Origin: Pseudisothecium myosuroides
Lineage: Eukaryota > Streptophyta > Bryopsida > Hypnales > Lembophyllaceae
NCBI GenBank assembly: GCA_951799445.1
Contig: OX637288.1
Coordinates: forward strand, 28,623,288-28,687,287
Direction: 5' to 3'
Length of the DNA stretch: 64,000 bases
This document shows positions 24,891 to 36,900 of this stretch, in pieces. The notes under the pieces were generated by a model. It did not search any database and had not been told where the DNA came from. It saw only the letters and a list, made by a program, of their open reading frames with translations. A program made the translations under genes and the position numbers. Position 1 is the stretch's first letter; each line of letters begins with the position of its first letter.

Positions 24891-26283
24891 GGGTGATTGT
24901 AAGAAACACCTCTCCTATTTTTCATCACACGTTCAATGCAAAAGTTGTTTTGTGCCATAAGTACTGCAAAAATTATTGAATGAACCACATGAAACAAGCT
25001 TTCTATAGCAATAGAAAATGCACTTGAATTATTTCAATTTTTCAAAATTAATTCAATAGGTAAAATTGAATTTTGAATATGTCACACATGCAGTTTTGGT
25101 ATTTTTTAGTACTATTTTTTAGTACTATTTTTTAGTACTATTTTTTGAAGATTTACGTTGTCAGATTTGATAGGCTGGCTCTTCTAATAGAAATACACCT
25201 TTTCAGGAGAAAGTTTTCCAAAAACATGTTCCAAGTGTGTTTTACATTGGTCTAAAGTGTGCTATATTCATGTTGAATTTAAGTTAAATTAAAAATGGTT
25301 TTTAAGTTCTAGCTTTGATCTTCCTATTTTACTCTTAGTTGGCAACAATGGCCACTTTTAAAATAAAATTTATGTTCATTTCCTAATTTAAAAAAATAGA
25401 AATGTGAAAGTCTCATTTTATAGGAGAAATTGTAGCATGTGGCTCAAAATAATACTTTAGGGTACACAAAAAGGCTCAATAGAACTAGTGGAGCTCGTAA
25501 TACGTCCTATCTTCCAATATAAATATTTTTTTTTAATGGCAAATTAAGTATTTTCATTCATTTTTGTCATCTAATGATGAACATTACATGCTGTCAGAAT
25601 AGTAAATTTGAAATCCAATTGAAGCACACTTTGAAAGAGCATATCTTAATGAAAATATTTTGAAATGATGAACTTTTTGTGCTTAGTGAAAGACAAAAGA
25701 TTTAAGGATGCTCATCTAAAATATCACAATATTCTAGTCATTTTGCAGGGTGGATGCAAGAAAGACCAGTACTATTTGGCGTCACACTTGAAGTGTTGGA
25801 GTTCTCATGGGCCATAACTTTTCGAGCTTGAAGCGGACTTACTTTAATTTTTTTAAGGAAGGCAACTTTGATAGTAATGAGACCAATTTTTTTTCAAAAA
25901 TTTAGAAAATTAATTTTCTAATTAAATTTCAATTGGGATAATTTGTCACACTTTGCGGTTTAGGATTTTTTAGTATTAGGGAGTATTCAAAAATAATGAT
26001 CTAGAGCTGAAATTTCTGTGATCTATTTCTAAAGTAGGAATTCATGTTTCTATCAAAGGAAATTTAAAAATATTTTGCTAGTTCATGAGACTTTTCTAGT
26101 TCTACTTAGAAGTTTTTTCTATGCTTTTCTTTCTTAGGATACCTTCTCTTTAAAGGTTTATATATTAAAAATATTTTTCACATTTAAAAAAAATCGTTTT
26201 TCTAATTATACAATACTCCCCCCCAAAACATGAGTACTATGAAATACACTACCAATATCGATCGGTCTTTCTTGCAATCACCC
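24891..26283. mobile_element. GGGTGATTG-ended TIR element, 1.39 kb copy
   Basis: Starts GGGTGATTGTAAGAAA and ends in the inverted form ...TTTCTTGCAATCACCC. Its first ~750 bp is collinear with the element at 48463-49306, which has the same ends. No transposase-like ORF is visible, so it is probably non-autonomous. Flanks do not show a clean target duplication here. The superfamily is unassigned. Confidence 0.75.
25101..25148. repeat. 13-bp tandem repeat, ~3.6 units
   Basis: ATTTTTTAGTACT is repeated head to tail inside the 24891-26283 element. The related copy at about 48690-48710 has only one or two diverged units, so the expansion is local. Confidence 0.85.
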
Positions 26284-26805
26284 TGTAGTTTTTTTGTGAA
26301 GCCTGCAATGGACGGTGGTCACTGAAATGAGAGTAGTGTTTGAGTAAGAAAAACAAGAAAGGGCGCACTTGTCTTCTCCAGCTTTGAATCCTTGAGCTCC
26401 TTAGATCTACCCTTTTTGAGGTGGGCAACAATTCCATTGCTTGGCTGATTTTCCAGTCCATATCCAAACTGAACCAAAAAAGAAAAGTAGTGAACTACAC
26501 GACACCACTCAACTTAAAAAAATTCCATAGGGTAAAGTTTAATTTGGAATTTGATGAAACTACTGCCATTGGATTCATAATGTAGTGTATTTTTTCGAAA
26601 TAATTTTTATTAAAAAGAAATCTCAACATTTGAGACCGGGAAGATAAAAAAGGAGGGGCAGCGACCAGGAAATGGCCACTTGGGTCATTAGATGTTAGGC
26701 AACATTTTAGAAACTGTGGTAAGTGTGGTCGACACTCAAACGCTTGTCCTGCCGATTGCAGATGCCACTACCTATACAGGAAAGGAGTTTTCAGAATAGA
26801 AGGAG

Positions 26806-26883
26806 AAATCCCAATCCCAGTTGTTGTATTATAATAAATCCCAATCCCAGTTGTTGTATTATAATAAATCCCAATCCCAGTTG
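26806..26883. repeat. 30-bp tandem repeat, 2.6 units
   Basis: The unit begins AAATCCCAATCCCAG and includes TTGTTGTATTATAAT; copies start at 26806, 26836 and 26866. Because 30 is divisible by three, a minus-strand frame through it reads repeated TGIGIYYNT peptides. No sign that this frame is a real gene. Confidence 0.9.
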
Positions 26884-28029
26884 ACTCTTCTCCTGTTTCT
26901 CCTTCCAAAGGTGTGAAGACTCGAAGAGTGAGAGTTTCGAAGTTTACCACTCTGATTAGATGCACATCGCTGCATGACTACCCTACCACTGCTGGAGTTT
27001 CCATTCCAGTGAGTCAAAATTGCCTTTGAAGTAAGTTACGTTAGTATTGAGTGGACGCCCATTCATGCGAAACTGCGAATGCATGCATTGATATTCCCCT
27101 AAATCCATGGAGCCTTTTGCTGATGATGCACCACGTGATCGATCCTTCCGCCCGGAGTTGGCAAATCCCGAAATCCAACAACAAAGTTGATTATATCCCT
27201 TGGACACGGAGCTTTGACATGGAGCACAATCGATGATTATTTCAAGTCGGTCAGTTATTCAGATCGATCCTCATTTGATTGAGTACCAGACATGCACGTC
27301 CAGTTGAAATTGACGTAAGATTTTAATTCCGATCTGTCTTTCGATCTGTAAGTCCGTAAGTCTGGTAATTTCAAACTGGAAGACACGTACCATGTAGACC
27401 TCATTCAAAGAAATAGATTGCTAATTCCTGCAAACCCAAGTACAATTTCCGACTCAGAAGTCAGAGACATGCTCAAGTGACCTCAGTAACGAGGTATACT
27501 TTTAAAATTGAATTGCAATACTAGTCGTTGCTTAGTGTTTTGAAGTACTATTCAAAATTGGACCTTGCAGATTTCAATTCCAGTCGATACAGAAAGAGAC
27601 CAGCCGGCTAAGCACTCGCCACACAGCTAAAGGGTAAGACACAAACATCCATATAGCTAGACAAGAATCCTTCAAACTTCAGATCAAACTTTGCCGCAAC
27701 TTCAGATCCACCTTTTGTGGAGCCTCAATAAAATTGAAAACACCTCTCTTATTGTTCTCCGCTTGTTCTTAATAGAATCCCACAGTAGATTTAAAAAGTC
27801 TAAGTAATCATTTTCATAGTTCTCGCAGCTTATGACGATCAGCATTTGGAGGAGATCAACACTCGGAGAAGAGGACGACAGAAGGTCCCTGGGCAAGTGA
27901 GTGTCGGACGATAGAATGTGGGGAGAGGGGAAGGAGGGCGGGAGGTCGGAGGGGGAAGGAGGGCAGAGGGCGGGGAAGGGAGGTCCAAGTGCGGGCAGGA
28001 GTGAACTGCCGGGGCAGAGATTGTTTGAG

Positions 28030-28073
28030 GTGGATGACGGAGGGGAACAGACCTCCATCCCTCCGTCATCCAC
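28030..28073. repeat. perfect 15-bp inverted repeat (hairpin)
   Basis: GTGGATGACGGAGGG (28030-28044) and its exact reverse complement (28059-28073) are separated by a 14-base loop. It lies in GC-rich intergenic DNA. There is no T-run after it and no reason to call it a terminator. Confidence 0.75.
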
Positions 28074-29110
28074 AATGGGGGCAATAGAGGGGTCAATCCC
28101 CCCTGGCCCATAGCTACACACTTGCCTCTTTCTTACCTCCAAAGAATCACGTTTCACCAAAAGAATCGATGCTAAATCTCTCCGCGGACCAAAAGACTGA
28201 ACTAAAGATGGAAACCATCCAGCACCTGGAACCTGCCTTTCCGAGGAGATTCCAGTATCTCATCACATCTGCAACTCAGGAAAGTCGCATGAAAATAGGT
28301 GAAACAGACATTCTATTATTTACAGTATCAGTAGAAACCATTGAGCGATTAATGCGTTGAACTTTATTATTAGCTAGCGCTCCTCCACTTTCTCTTTACA
28401 GAGGCGTCAGCTGGTGCCAACCTGTGACGCGCCCCTTAATTACTAGTAGCCACATGAACCTCGGTCCCAAGTTGCCTCCAATTCACACCCTCATCGCCAT
28501 CACAATTCACTAATCCCCTTCACTCCTTCTCAACTTCTCAAGACTCTCAACTTACGAAATGCGAGAACGCATGCTCCGGTCTAGCTAGTACAGTAGTACT
28601 TCGCAATGCACTGCTTCAAGTTGACATAACTGCAGGAGTTTCTGTACTAGTACAACAGAGCCTGATGTTATTCAGACCTGTAGGAAATCGAATGAAGGTG
28701 TTGAAGGTGAAATTTATGGACCGCTGTACGTGTCGTGGATCGATGTATACATGACACTGTAACTTAGATATCTAGATCCGAACTGGATCGATGTAGTGAG
28801 TACGTACGTGACTACAGGGATGATCGATCGATGCAGGGAGCGAGAATCACAGTGAGAGAGATAACTGTATGACGGCTTGAAAACTGTATTCCCCAGATGG
28901 CAACAGTACTGTGAACCGCAAATTTGCTAGCTCTCCCCTGATTGCCCCGGTTCCTATTGCACATTATCATCCAGGAAACTTCTGATACACAAGTTTCCCG
29001 GAAAGGAGATCAATTATAAGTGTCCCATCAACTAGTGTATGTTAGCTCTTAGCTAGCTGTGAAAGTTGTAGATCAATCTACGAGTTGCTGGATTGTTGGG
29101 GCTGGTGGCG

Positions 29111-32100
29111 ATGAGGTTGAGTAGGTTGATCAGGATGAGAGAATGCTGGTACGCGGTGATGTTGGCGGTACTGCTAGCAGAACAACGGGTAGTCGCCGGG
29201 ACGGTGGACTCCTGGGAGCTCGTTATTGCGAACGCCGGCGTCTCAGCAATGTCCGCAACCCTCATGTACACGAACAGAGTTGTCTTCTACGACAGAACCA
29301 ACTTCGGCGCCTCGAATCTCACTTACCCCGACGGCTACTGCCGCGACAACCCCAGCGACCTCCGCCTCAAACACGACTGCACCGCGCACTCCGCCGTCCT
29401 CGACCTCGCCACCAGTACTGTCTCCGCGCTCAAAATCTACTCCGACCCCTGGTGCAGCTCCGGCGCGCACAAAGCCGACGGATCCTTCCTCTCCACTGGC
29501 GGATGGAGCGATGGATCCCACGTCATCCGCACCATCGGACCCAAACCCACCGATGACTGGCACGAGTTTCCCGACGCTGCGAACGCGCTCGTGTCTAGTC
29601 GCTGGTACGCTTCGAATCACATTCTTCCGGATAATCGCGTCATCGTCATCGGGGGACGGCGCGCCTTCAGCTATGAGTTTGTCCCGCGAGCGGCCAAGGA
29701 AGGCGAGTACCAGTTCCAGTTCCTGAAAGATACCAACACGCCAGGTTCCGAACACAACTTGTATCCATTTGTCTTCCTCAACACTGATGGCAATCTCTTC
29801 ATCTTCGCCAACCAAGACTCGATCTTGTTTGATTACAAGCGTAACGTGGTTGTAAAGAAGTACCCCACGCTTGCAGATGGGCCTCGAAACTACCCAGCGT
29901 CGGGATCCGCAGTGTTGTTACCGTTGTCGGCTGCGGATGGATACAAAGCCGCGGAGGTTCTCATCTGCGGGGGATGCAATGTGAACGCGTTTCAGAATAC
30001 TGGGAAGGGGATCTTCGACGTGGCGCTGCAGTCGTGTGGTAGGATGGTGATCACGGCGGCGACTCCCAAGTGGACCATGACGACCATGCCTATACCGAGA
30101 GTGATGGGGGATATGTTGTTGCTAGCGCACGGGGAGGTTTTGATTATTAACGGCGCCGAAAGAGGCTCAGCGGGGTGGAAAGATGCATTAGATCCAGTGT
30201 TGACGCCTGTGACGTATGATCCAGCCAGGAACCGATTTTTTACGTGGACAAATACGACGATCCCGAGGGTGTACCATTCCACAGCGCTTGTGTTGCCGGA
30301 CCAAAAGATCTTTGTGGCGGGGAGTAATACGAATACGGGATATGACTTCAAGTTGGCGCCGCCGGTGTTTCCGACGGAGCTTCGGATTGAGAAATACTCG
30401 CCGTTTTATCTGAACAAGGCCTATGATATGCGGAGGCCGAAGATTGTGGCGGCGCCAGCGGGCGTGAAGTATAATCAGAGCTTCAAGGTGTCGTTCCAGG
30501 TCAGTGTTTCGATCTCTGACTTCCCAGCTCCTGTGCTTTGAGAGGGTGGCGGATGTATGTCAAGTTTCCATTCAGCATACAGCAGGGGAGAGGCTCTCAA
30601 CTTGTGTCAACTACACTTTTACACGTTTACATTGTGTGGTAAGCTAAAAATCAATTACAAAAAACTGAATGTCAATAGAGTCAGAGTTTACAAACCTAAC
30701 ACAAATGGAAGTTCCCCTGTACGGTTCATGGAGCATCTAATGTAGTGTGTGGTTAATGGAGCCTCTGTTCTAGTTGAATTTGGTGCAGGATTTGGAAAAA
30801 TCTGGATGGGGGAAGTTGTAGATTTGACTATTGATTGTACACAAACACATCAATGTCACTACTTGTAGCTGCACACTTACAGTAATTGGTGTAATATTCT
30901 AGTCTCTTAATAAGTATTAGTTATTTGTGATGGGGGAGCTAAGCCGAAGAGTTCGAAATCCGTGCACATGTATGGCTGAGACTACGAAGTCTGAGGAGAT
31001 TTGCATTATGCTGTTGTTTTACAGATATCTAGTACGCTACAAATAATGGTGGCTTACAATAAACTTTTATCAATTCGAATCTGGCTAAATAATCGCATTT
31101 TGATCCTCTTTACCACCAGAGAAATCCCCAAAGACCATAGACTCAATTCCATCGTGCAAGTATGCAATTTCAGAGTTTGAAGGCGTATGGAATAGAGCCC
31201 GAAAGTCCATACTCAAGTTGTGAAATTGCATCATGGAATTGGGTCCATATATGGACTTTTGGAATTCTTTGGTGAAGTTCCTGTCGGTACATAGGGAGAT
31301 TATCTCTACTTCCCGGATTGCTTGCCACTCCTGGTTTACAGTATTTCCAACAGAGAGAATTTGCGCCACTGATTTTCTCTGTTTGGGGTGTTCGCCAAAA
31401 GCTTTTACCTGCTTTCACCCCGTTCTTCGTGCAATTAAAATCATCTAAGAAAGTATTCTGATGTTCCTGTGAGGAAAGAAAACAAGGAACCCTCTCCCTT
31501 CCCATTCAAGAACATAACATTCCTAAACGGGAAGACAGAGGGTTCCTTGTAGAGACTTATCACTATAACAAAAATATATTTATAGGTAATTTTCGTTAAA
31601 ATGGTGGTATTCCATATGTCATTTTAGACCGCATGGTCTAAACATGAAAGGTGCCAAGTTTGTGGAATACCGCCATTTTAACGAAATATCGGTTATTTGT
31701 GTTACCGTGGACCACAATACATGGGCAAGCTGTTTAATTTGCATTCAAGGTGTTCTACGGTGAAAGGAGACTTGAATGATGCATGGAAAGCAAAGCATCC
31801 CGTGCCTTGAACTTCAAGAATGTGATGAATGTTATGAATTTGGACGCAGCAGGACACTCGTCCAATTTGCAGATTGGATTGTTCTCCTGTGAAGTCTATC
31901 GATACTGAGCCTAATAAAGAATGGCTGTGTATGAATGCAGGTTGCGCAAGCGCCAGTGACGCCTTCTGTGCGTCTGTACGCGGTGCCATTCACGACGCAC
32001 ACGTTTTCCATGAACCAGCGCTTGCTGGTGCTCAAGATCGACACACCCGTGCTGGTGACTGGGAGCGTGTTGTATTCCGTAAATGCAGTAGCGCCCCCCA

Positions 32101-32192
32101 GCTCTGTCATTGCACCCGCGGGCTACTACTTGTGCTCAGTGGTGAACGCAGGCACGCCTGGCTCTGCCGTTTGGGTTCAGGTCGGAGCGTAG
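29111..32192 (+). CDS. GLOX: glyoxal oxidase / galactose oxidase-like copper radical oxidase, secreted, 2 exons, 546 aa
   Basis: Exons 29111-30499 and 31941-32192, intron phase 0 (CAG|GTCAGT ... TGCAG|GTT). A basic N-terminus and hydrophobic MLAVLLA ending VVAG form a likely signal peptide. Then come the glyoxal oxidase N-terminal domain (beta-propeller repeats such as VIVIGGRRAFSYEF, ICGGCNVN) and the C-terminal DUF1929 domain (PFTTHTFSMNQR, APAGYYLCSVVN). The residues expected to hold the Cys-Tyr radical cofactor and copper are present: Cys115 (PWCSSG), Tyr166 (RWYAS), Tyr388-His389 (RVYHS), His483 (TTHTF). The family oxidises aldehydes or alcohols with release of hydrogen peroxide in the apoplast; the substrate here is unknown. 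The ATG at 29111 was chosen; an in-frame ATG at codon 9 would also keep the signal peptide. An upstream TTG is unlikely. Exon 1 is much more GC-rich than its flanks. The intron holds a small hairpin element. Confidence 0.93.
31561..31709. mobile_element. hairpin MITE in the glyoxal oxidase intron (GGCGGTATTCC family)
   Basis: CGTTAAAATGGTGGTATTCC near 31599-31618 recurs inverted as GGAATACCGCCATTTTAACG at about 31664-31683. The inner termini match the elements at 55171-55478 and 60512-60671. Outside them CACTATAACA (31561) pairs imperfectly with TGTTACCGTG (31709), so the exact ends are uncertain and no target duplication was found. Noncoding. Confidence 0.65.
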
Positions 32193-33967
32193 GGGCACTG
32201 TATAATTATACTGATAAACGTCAATTTCGTAGCTTAGTTTGTGTTCCAATTCTTTCGGCATGCAGTGTCAATGGATCCAGTTCTTTATCAAGGTCACGGA
32301 GCCTTGTGTAGAATGATCACTATTTTTTGCAAAAGCCTCATTCATTCATTACTCATCTTAGGTGCAAGAGATGAGCTTGTCTTTTAGATTTTTTGGGAAG
32401 GGCTACTATAGCAAAAAGATCTTTCCAGCGCTACTCAGGGATGTTGCGTACTTCAGCAAATTTTAGTTTGCCAGCGTGTGACGTGGCAAATTCCTAGTTA
32501 ATTAAGAGCCCTTTAGAAGAGCTCTAGGACTGGTATGGATATGAGGTTTCGAAAGACAGCTCGAATTCCATATGCTCCAGCCTCCAGGTCCTAGTTGGAG
32601 CCCTTCTCCTAATTTGCCAAGTTCTTGAAATCATGCCATTGTAGCAATAACTCTAAACTGAGTACTAATTAATGATGAGAGTGATGTAGAGTAATTAAGT
32701 TTTATTCTTATGGCCAAGAGAGGAATGCCTTTGGTGTTCTGTGTCTTGAGCTATGACCAGTGTAATTTGAAATGACTCCTACTCTTGCTCGGAAAGAGCA
32801 ATCTTTGATTATTTAATATGCACTTTTGATGGACGTTCATGCCCCTCAGCTATTAGGCAGCAATGAGGAACTCATAGTTTGAAGTTGCCAAATTGAAAAC
32901 AAAGATGTACTCTCGCTCTTTTGAAGTTGGGTGCCCATCACAGTTTTTGAGTGCCTCGCACAAGCTGTGTTTTAGGTGTTCCAAATCCGTCGGAATCAAT
33001 AATATGGAATGAATATACAAACATCCTATTCATCGTCCACCTGTGCAGTAAAATGTAGACCGACTGCATACACTATTTATCCTGTTGATATGGTTGGATA
33101 CAGAGCATTAATGATCTCCTAGTCTCGCTCTCAAAACTGTAAACACCAACTCAGATCGCTCGCTTGCAATTCCTGCATGTTTTGAGTTTGATGTGATCAA
33201 TCGAAGCACATAATAGCCATAGCTACGGAAATTTGAGAACAATCATCCAGATTCACACTTCATTTCATCCACCGTATCATTTGACCTGTAGAAAACTAAC
33301 CCATGTTTTACAATTTTTGGGAATATATATCAGAATTCATTTATTAAAACTATTGAACTTGAGACAAAATATTTCGCCCTTTATTGAGTTCAGATTTTAG
33401 CAACAAATCAGCCAAAAAGTTTACTTGAATTGGTTGCATACATTAATTAGAAAATCGATTGAAAGGTCGCACATACGCACAGAGTACGCTACAATGGCTG
33501 CGGTTAAATCAAAGCCACAAACATGAATACAGGGTTCAACCTTTGGTTCATGTACGCAAGGATATCAACCACCCCAAAAAATTTAATGCTTGCAAGGTAC
33601 CAAAAGCCAATATAAATCTACCTATTTCTGCAGCCACCAGTGTCTAGTGGAATTGGACTTAGTTACCTGCTTCTGGCGAAGTTAACAGGCCTGGCACGCG
33701 AGCAGGTAAGTAACGTCACACTAACTGAATCATTCATACGCAGGATAGGTGTCGTACAAGCGTAGCTACTCATCAGTAAGCCCTCGAGTTCTGGTAACAG
33801 GATAAATAATCGAAGTGCAAACACGACAGCACATGATATATCACAATTGCACCATCTGTGTCTCATCGAATCCATCCAACTCACATCAGCATGAAGCAAG
33901 TCAGATAACCCAAAGACACACAGCTAGCCCTATAATATGTACAGAACGAGCTCGTGTATCACTATTG
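32193..33967. other. intergenic between convergent genes, no gene seen
   Basis: Separates the 3' ends of the glyoxal oxidase-like gene (+) and the receptor kinase (-). Only short unrecognised ORFs; both 3' UTRs must lie here. No repeats or element ends were identified. Confidence 0.4.
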
Positions 33968-36900
33968 TTAAGAATCATGGAAGCACTCCTCAGATCCATC
34001 TTTGCCAATGTCTGAATTCGCACAAGACTTCGGAGAAATGTCCACCAGCAAAGTCACGACGTCGCGCATGGATGGACGTCTTGCGGGAACGAAACTAGTG
34101 CACAACATGCCAATTCGCAAGAGGGAAATCATGTCTTCCTGGGAGCTCCTCTCACACCTCGGATCCAAAATCTCGTACACACCCTCTGGAGTTTGCACCT
34201 TCTCGATAACCCACTGCACGAGGTTGGGTCCACCCTCTCCATATATGGTGGGGTCAATCGCACGTTTCCCAGTCACCAACTCCAACAGCACGACGCCAAA
34301 GCTGTAGACATCGATTTTCTCATTCACGCGGGCACTGAAGCTGTACTCTGCAAAGATCATCGCACAAACAAGGAATACCAAAATGTGACACTCGGAGATA
34401 CAAAGTAAACCACCAAGATATCGCCACTGATTTCCATGAACTCAGCAGCAGCGATCAAGTCAGACGAAAGCAAATCACCTGGAGCCATGTAGCCCAGCGA
34501 GCCAGCGATTGTGGACAACGTATGCGATGCTGCACTTTCAACAAGCTTGGCGATGCCAAAATCAGTCAAGTACGCCTCATAGTCCGAGTCCAAAAGAATG
34601 TTGTTGGACTTAATGTCTCGATGTAAGATTTGGGGTGCGCAGTCGTGGTGCAAAAATCCCAGTCCCTGACATCACACCGAACAACGAATTCTACATCGTC
34701 ACACCTAAACGATTTGGAAAAACCAGATGTCAAATAGAATGATTTTCATATTCATGTGATTCAAATCTCCTGTTCAAGAGCGGGAATTGAATCGAAAAAC
34801 TCAAGGACGCAAACCCCCAAAAATTAGGACTGCGACAGATCACAGCATCCAAAGGAGCGTCTAGAAATTTTACACATCATGCCATTCTAACGAACATGGC
34901 GACACTGGAGAGGTGACCTTCGAGTTCCTAAGACTAAAGGACGCACCATGGCTGCTCCCACAGCAATCTTGTAACGAATTTCCCAAGGGAGCGTCTCCGC
35001 CTTGTTGCCGTGCAAGATATCTCCCAAGCTGCCTTGGGGCATGTACTCGTACACCAGCAGCTGGCAGTCACGATTCGTACAGCAGCACAAAAGATTCACA
35101 ATGTGCTGGTGCTGGAGGCTGGCGAGCGTCCTCACCTGACCAGGGCCACAACAGAACATCAGAACCGGGGCCGCAAAATCGAGATCCATGGCTGCAACGA
35201 ATGCACTGGAGAGAATCAGCGAACTTGCAAACCTCAGTCTCGAAGCCATGGTCCTTGCTACTCTCCTCTTTCGTCACATTCCACAGTTTCTTCACAGCCA
35301 CAGTCTCGCCGTCGCTCAGTGTCACCTTGTACACTTTCCCCGAACCGCCAGCTCCGATCACGTTCTCTTCATCCAGGGCTGTCACCTCATGGTCACGAAA
35401 GAGCTTGTCCGTGAACGACGTCAACGTCCACATGTCTTCGTCTGCAACCGTGTCTATATCTTTACTCGAGTTGCTCTTGCATCTCCTAAAAACCAGAAAC
35501 ACAAACACAAACAGCACAGCCGCCACAGCACCGAACACCCCCACGACGACAATCCACGCTTGCTTTCCGTCCGCTGGGGATGACAAGGCAACGGCAGAGG
35601 AATTGGAGCCACAGGAGCCCTCCTCACACAAGTACGGATTTCCAGTGAAGTTCACCGTCAAGAAAGTCACCCCATTTCCCTCAGTGGGGATGACCCCCGA
35701 CAAATTGTTGAAGGCCACATTCAGCGTCTGCAAATTCAGCATGCTGAACAGGCCTACAGGGATGATTCCCGTGAGGTCGTTCTCCGAGACATCCAGAACA
35801 CTTAGTTTATTGAGGTTGGTCAGCTCTTCGGGAATGGCACCGTCCAGATGGTTCCTAGAAAGGTCCAGTTGAAACAGCTCAGAGCAATTGCCCAGGCTGG
35901 CAGGAATGGCGCCATGGAACAAATTGGCACCCAATACAAGCTGCGTCAAGCTCGACAAGTTTCCTAGCAGGGGAGTGAGGGTGCCGTTGAACCCGTTCGA
36001 GTTGGCCTGGAACTTGACCAAGCTGGTCTGTCCAATCCCTGCAGGAATGGGGCCTGAAAACTGATTGTCTTGCACAAACAAGATGGAGAGAGACTTTGCG
36101 CTTCCGATGCTGGCGTCCATAATTCCGCTCAGACGGTTCCCACTCAATTGCATCCTCACCAAGTTGGCGCCTCCCCACAAGCCCGCCGGCACAGGACCCT
36201 CCAGCTGGTTGCCATCTAATCGCAATACACTCAAGTTCGTGCAATTGCCATATGTGTCAGGAATCTTACCTGTCAATCTGTTTTCATATAATCCAAGGAA
36301 TTGCAACGACACATTGTTGCCCCAACAAAGATACGGAGGCACAGGACCTTCAAGAAGGTTGTGCCCCAAGTCCACGTGCTGAAGCAAAGTATTCCTTCCG
36401 AGATCATATGGGAGTTCACCAGTCAGTTGGTTCTGTTGGAGACGAAGTTCAGATAACCGTTCCAAATTGGCAATTTCAGGAGTAATTGGCCCGCTCAAAT
36501 TATTTCCACTCAGATCCAGATACGTGAGAAGCGACAGACTCCCCAGAATGGGTGGAATTTGGCCAGTTAAATTATTTGAACCCAGGGCGAGGAAGGTGAG
36601 AAGCAAAAGGCTCCCCCATATGGGTGGAATCTGTCCACTCAGATTATTTGAACCCAGATCAAGGTGTGTGAGAAGCGTCAGATTACCCAGACTGGCTGGA
36701 ATCTCTCCACTAAAGTTGTTGAACCCAATGTCAAGCCAGTTCAAGCTGCCCTTCAGATTTGCTAGGCTTGCTAAGTCTCCACTCAAGCCATTATAGAAAG
36801 CAATGAATTCACCAAGTCTTTTGCACTCCAACAGAGACGATGGAAGAGGCCCCATCAGCTGATTCTGAAAAAGCCAGAGTACCGTCAAGTTCGGCATGCT

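Larger units (their letters stand above)
26284..29110. other. intergenic upstream of the glyoxal oxidase-like gene
   Basis: Holds the 30-bp tandem repeat at 26806-26883 and a GC-rich purine-skewed stretch at 27,900-28,090. The Pro/Ser-rich minus-strand frame there (27702-28160) looks like a by-product of base skew. The last ~700 bp, with many GATC and CTAG words, is probably the promoter and leader. AATTATAAGTG near 29013 could be a TATA-like element, but this is weak. Confidence 0.3.

Noticed and set aside
26768..26965. Minus-strand ORF with TGIGIYYNT repeats
   Set aside because: Produced by a 30-bp tandem repeat; short and without other coding signs.
27702..28160. 152-codon minus-strand Pro/Ser-rich ORF
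   Set aside because: The Pro/Ser run comes from a G/A-skewed low-complexity stretch. No start context, domain or splice support.
29243..29815. 190-codon minus-strand ORF inside the glyoxal oxidase exon
   Set aside because: Shadow of a GC-rich coding exon. The plus frame carries the glyoxal oxidase domain and catalytic residues.
34913..35872. 319-codon plus-strand ORF
   Set aside because: It lies antisense to the receptor kinase exons, whose minus-strand frame gives a complete LRR and kinase sequence. The plus frame has no recognisable domain.
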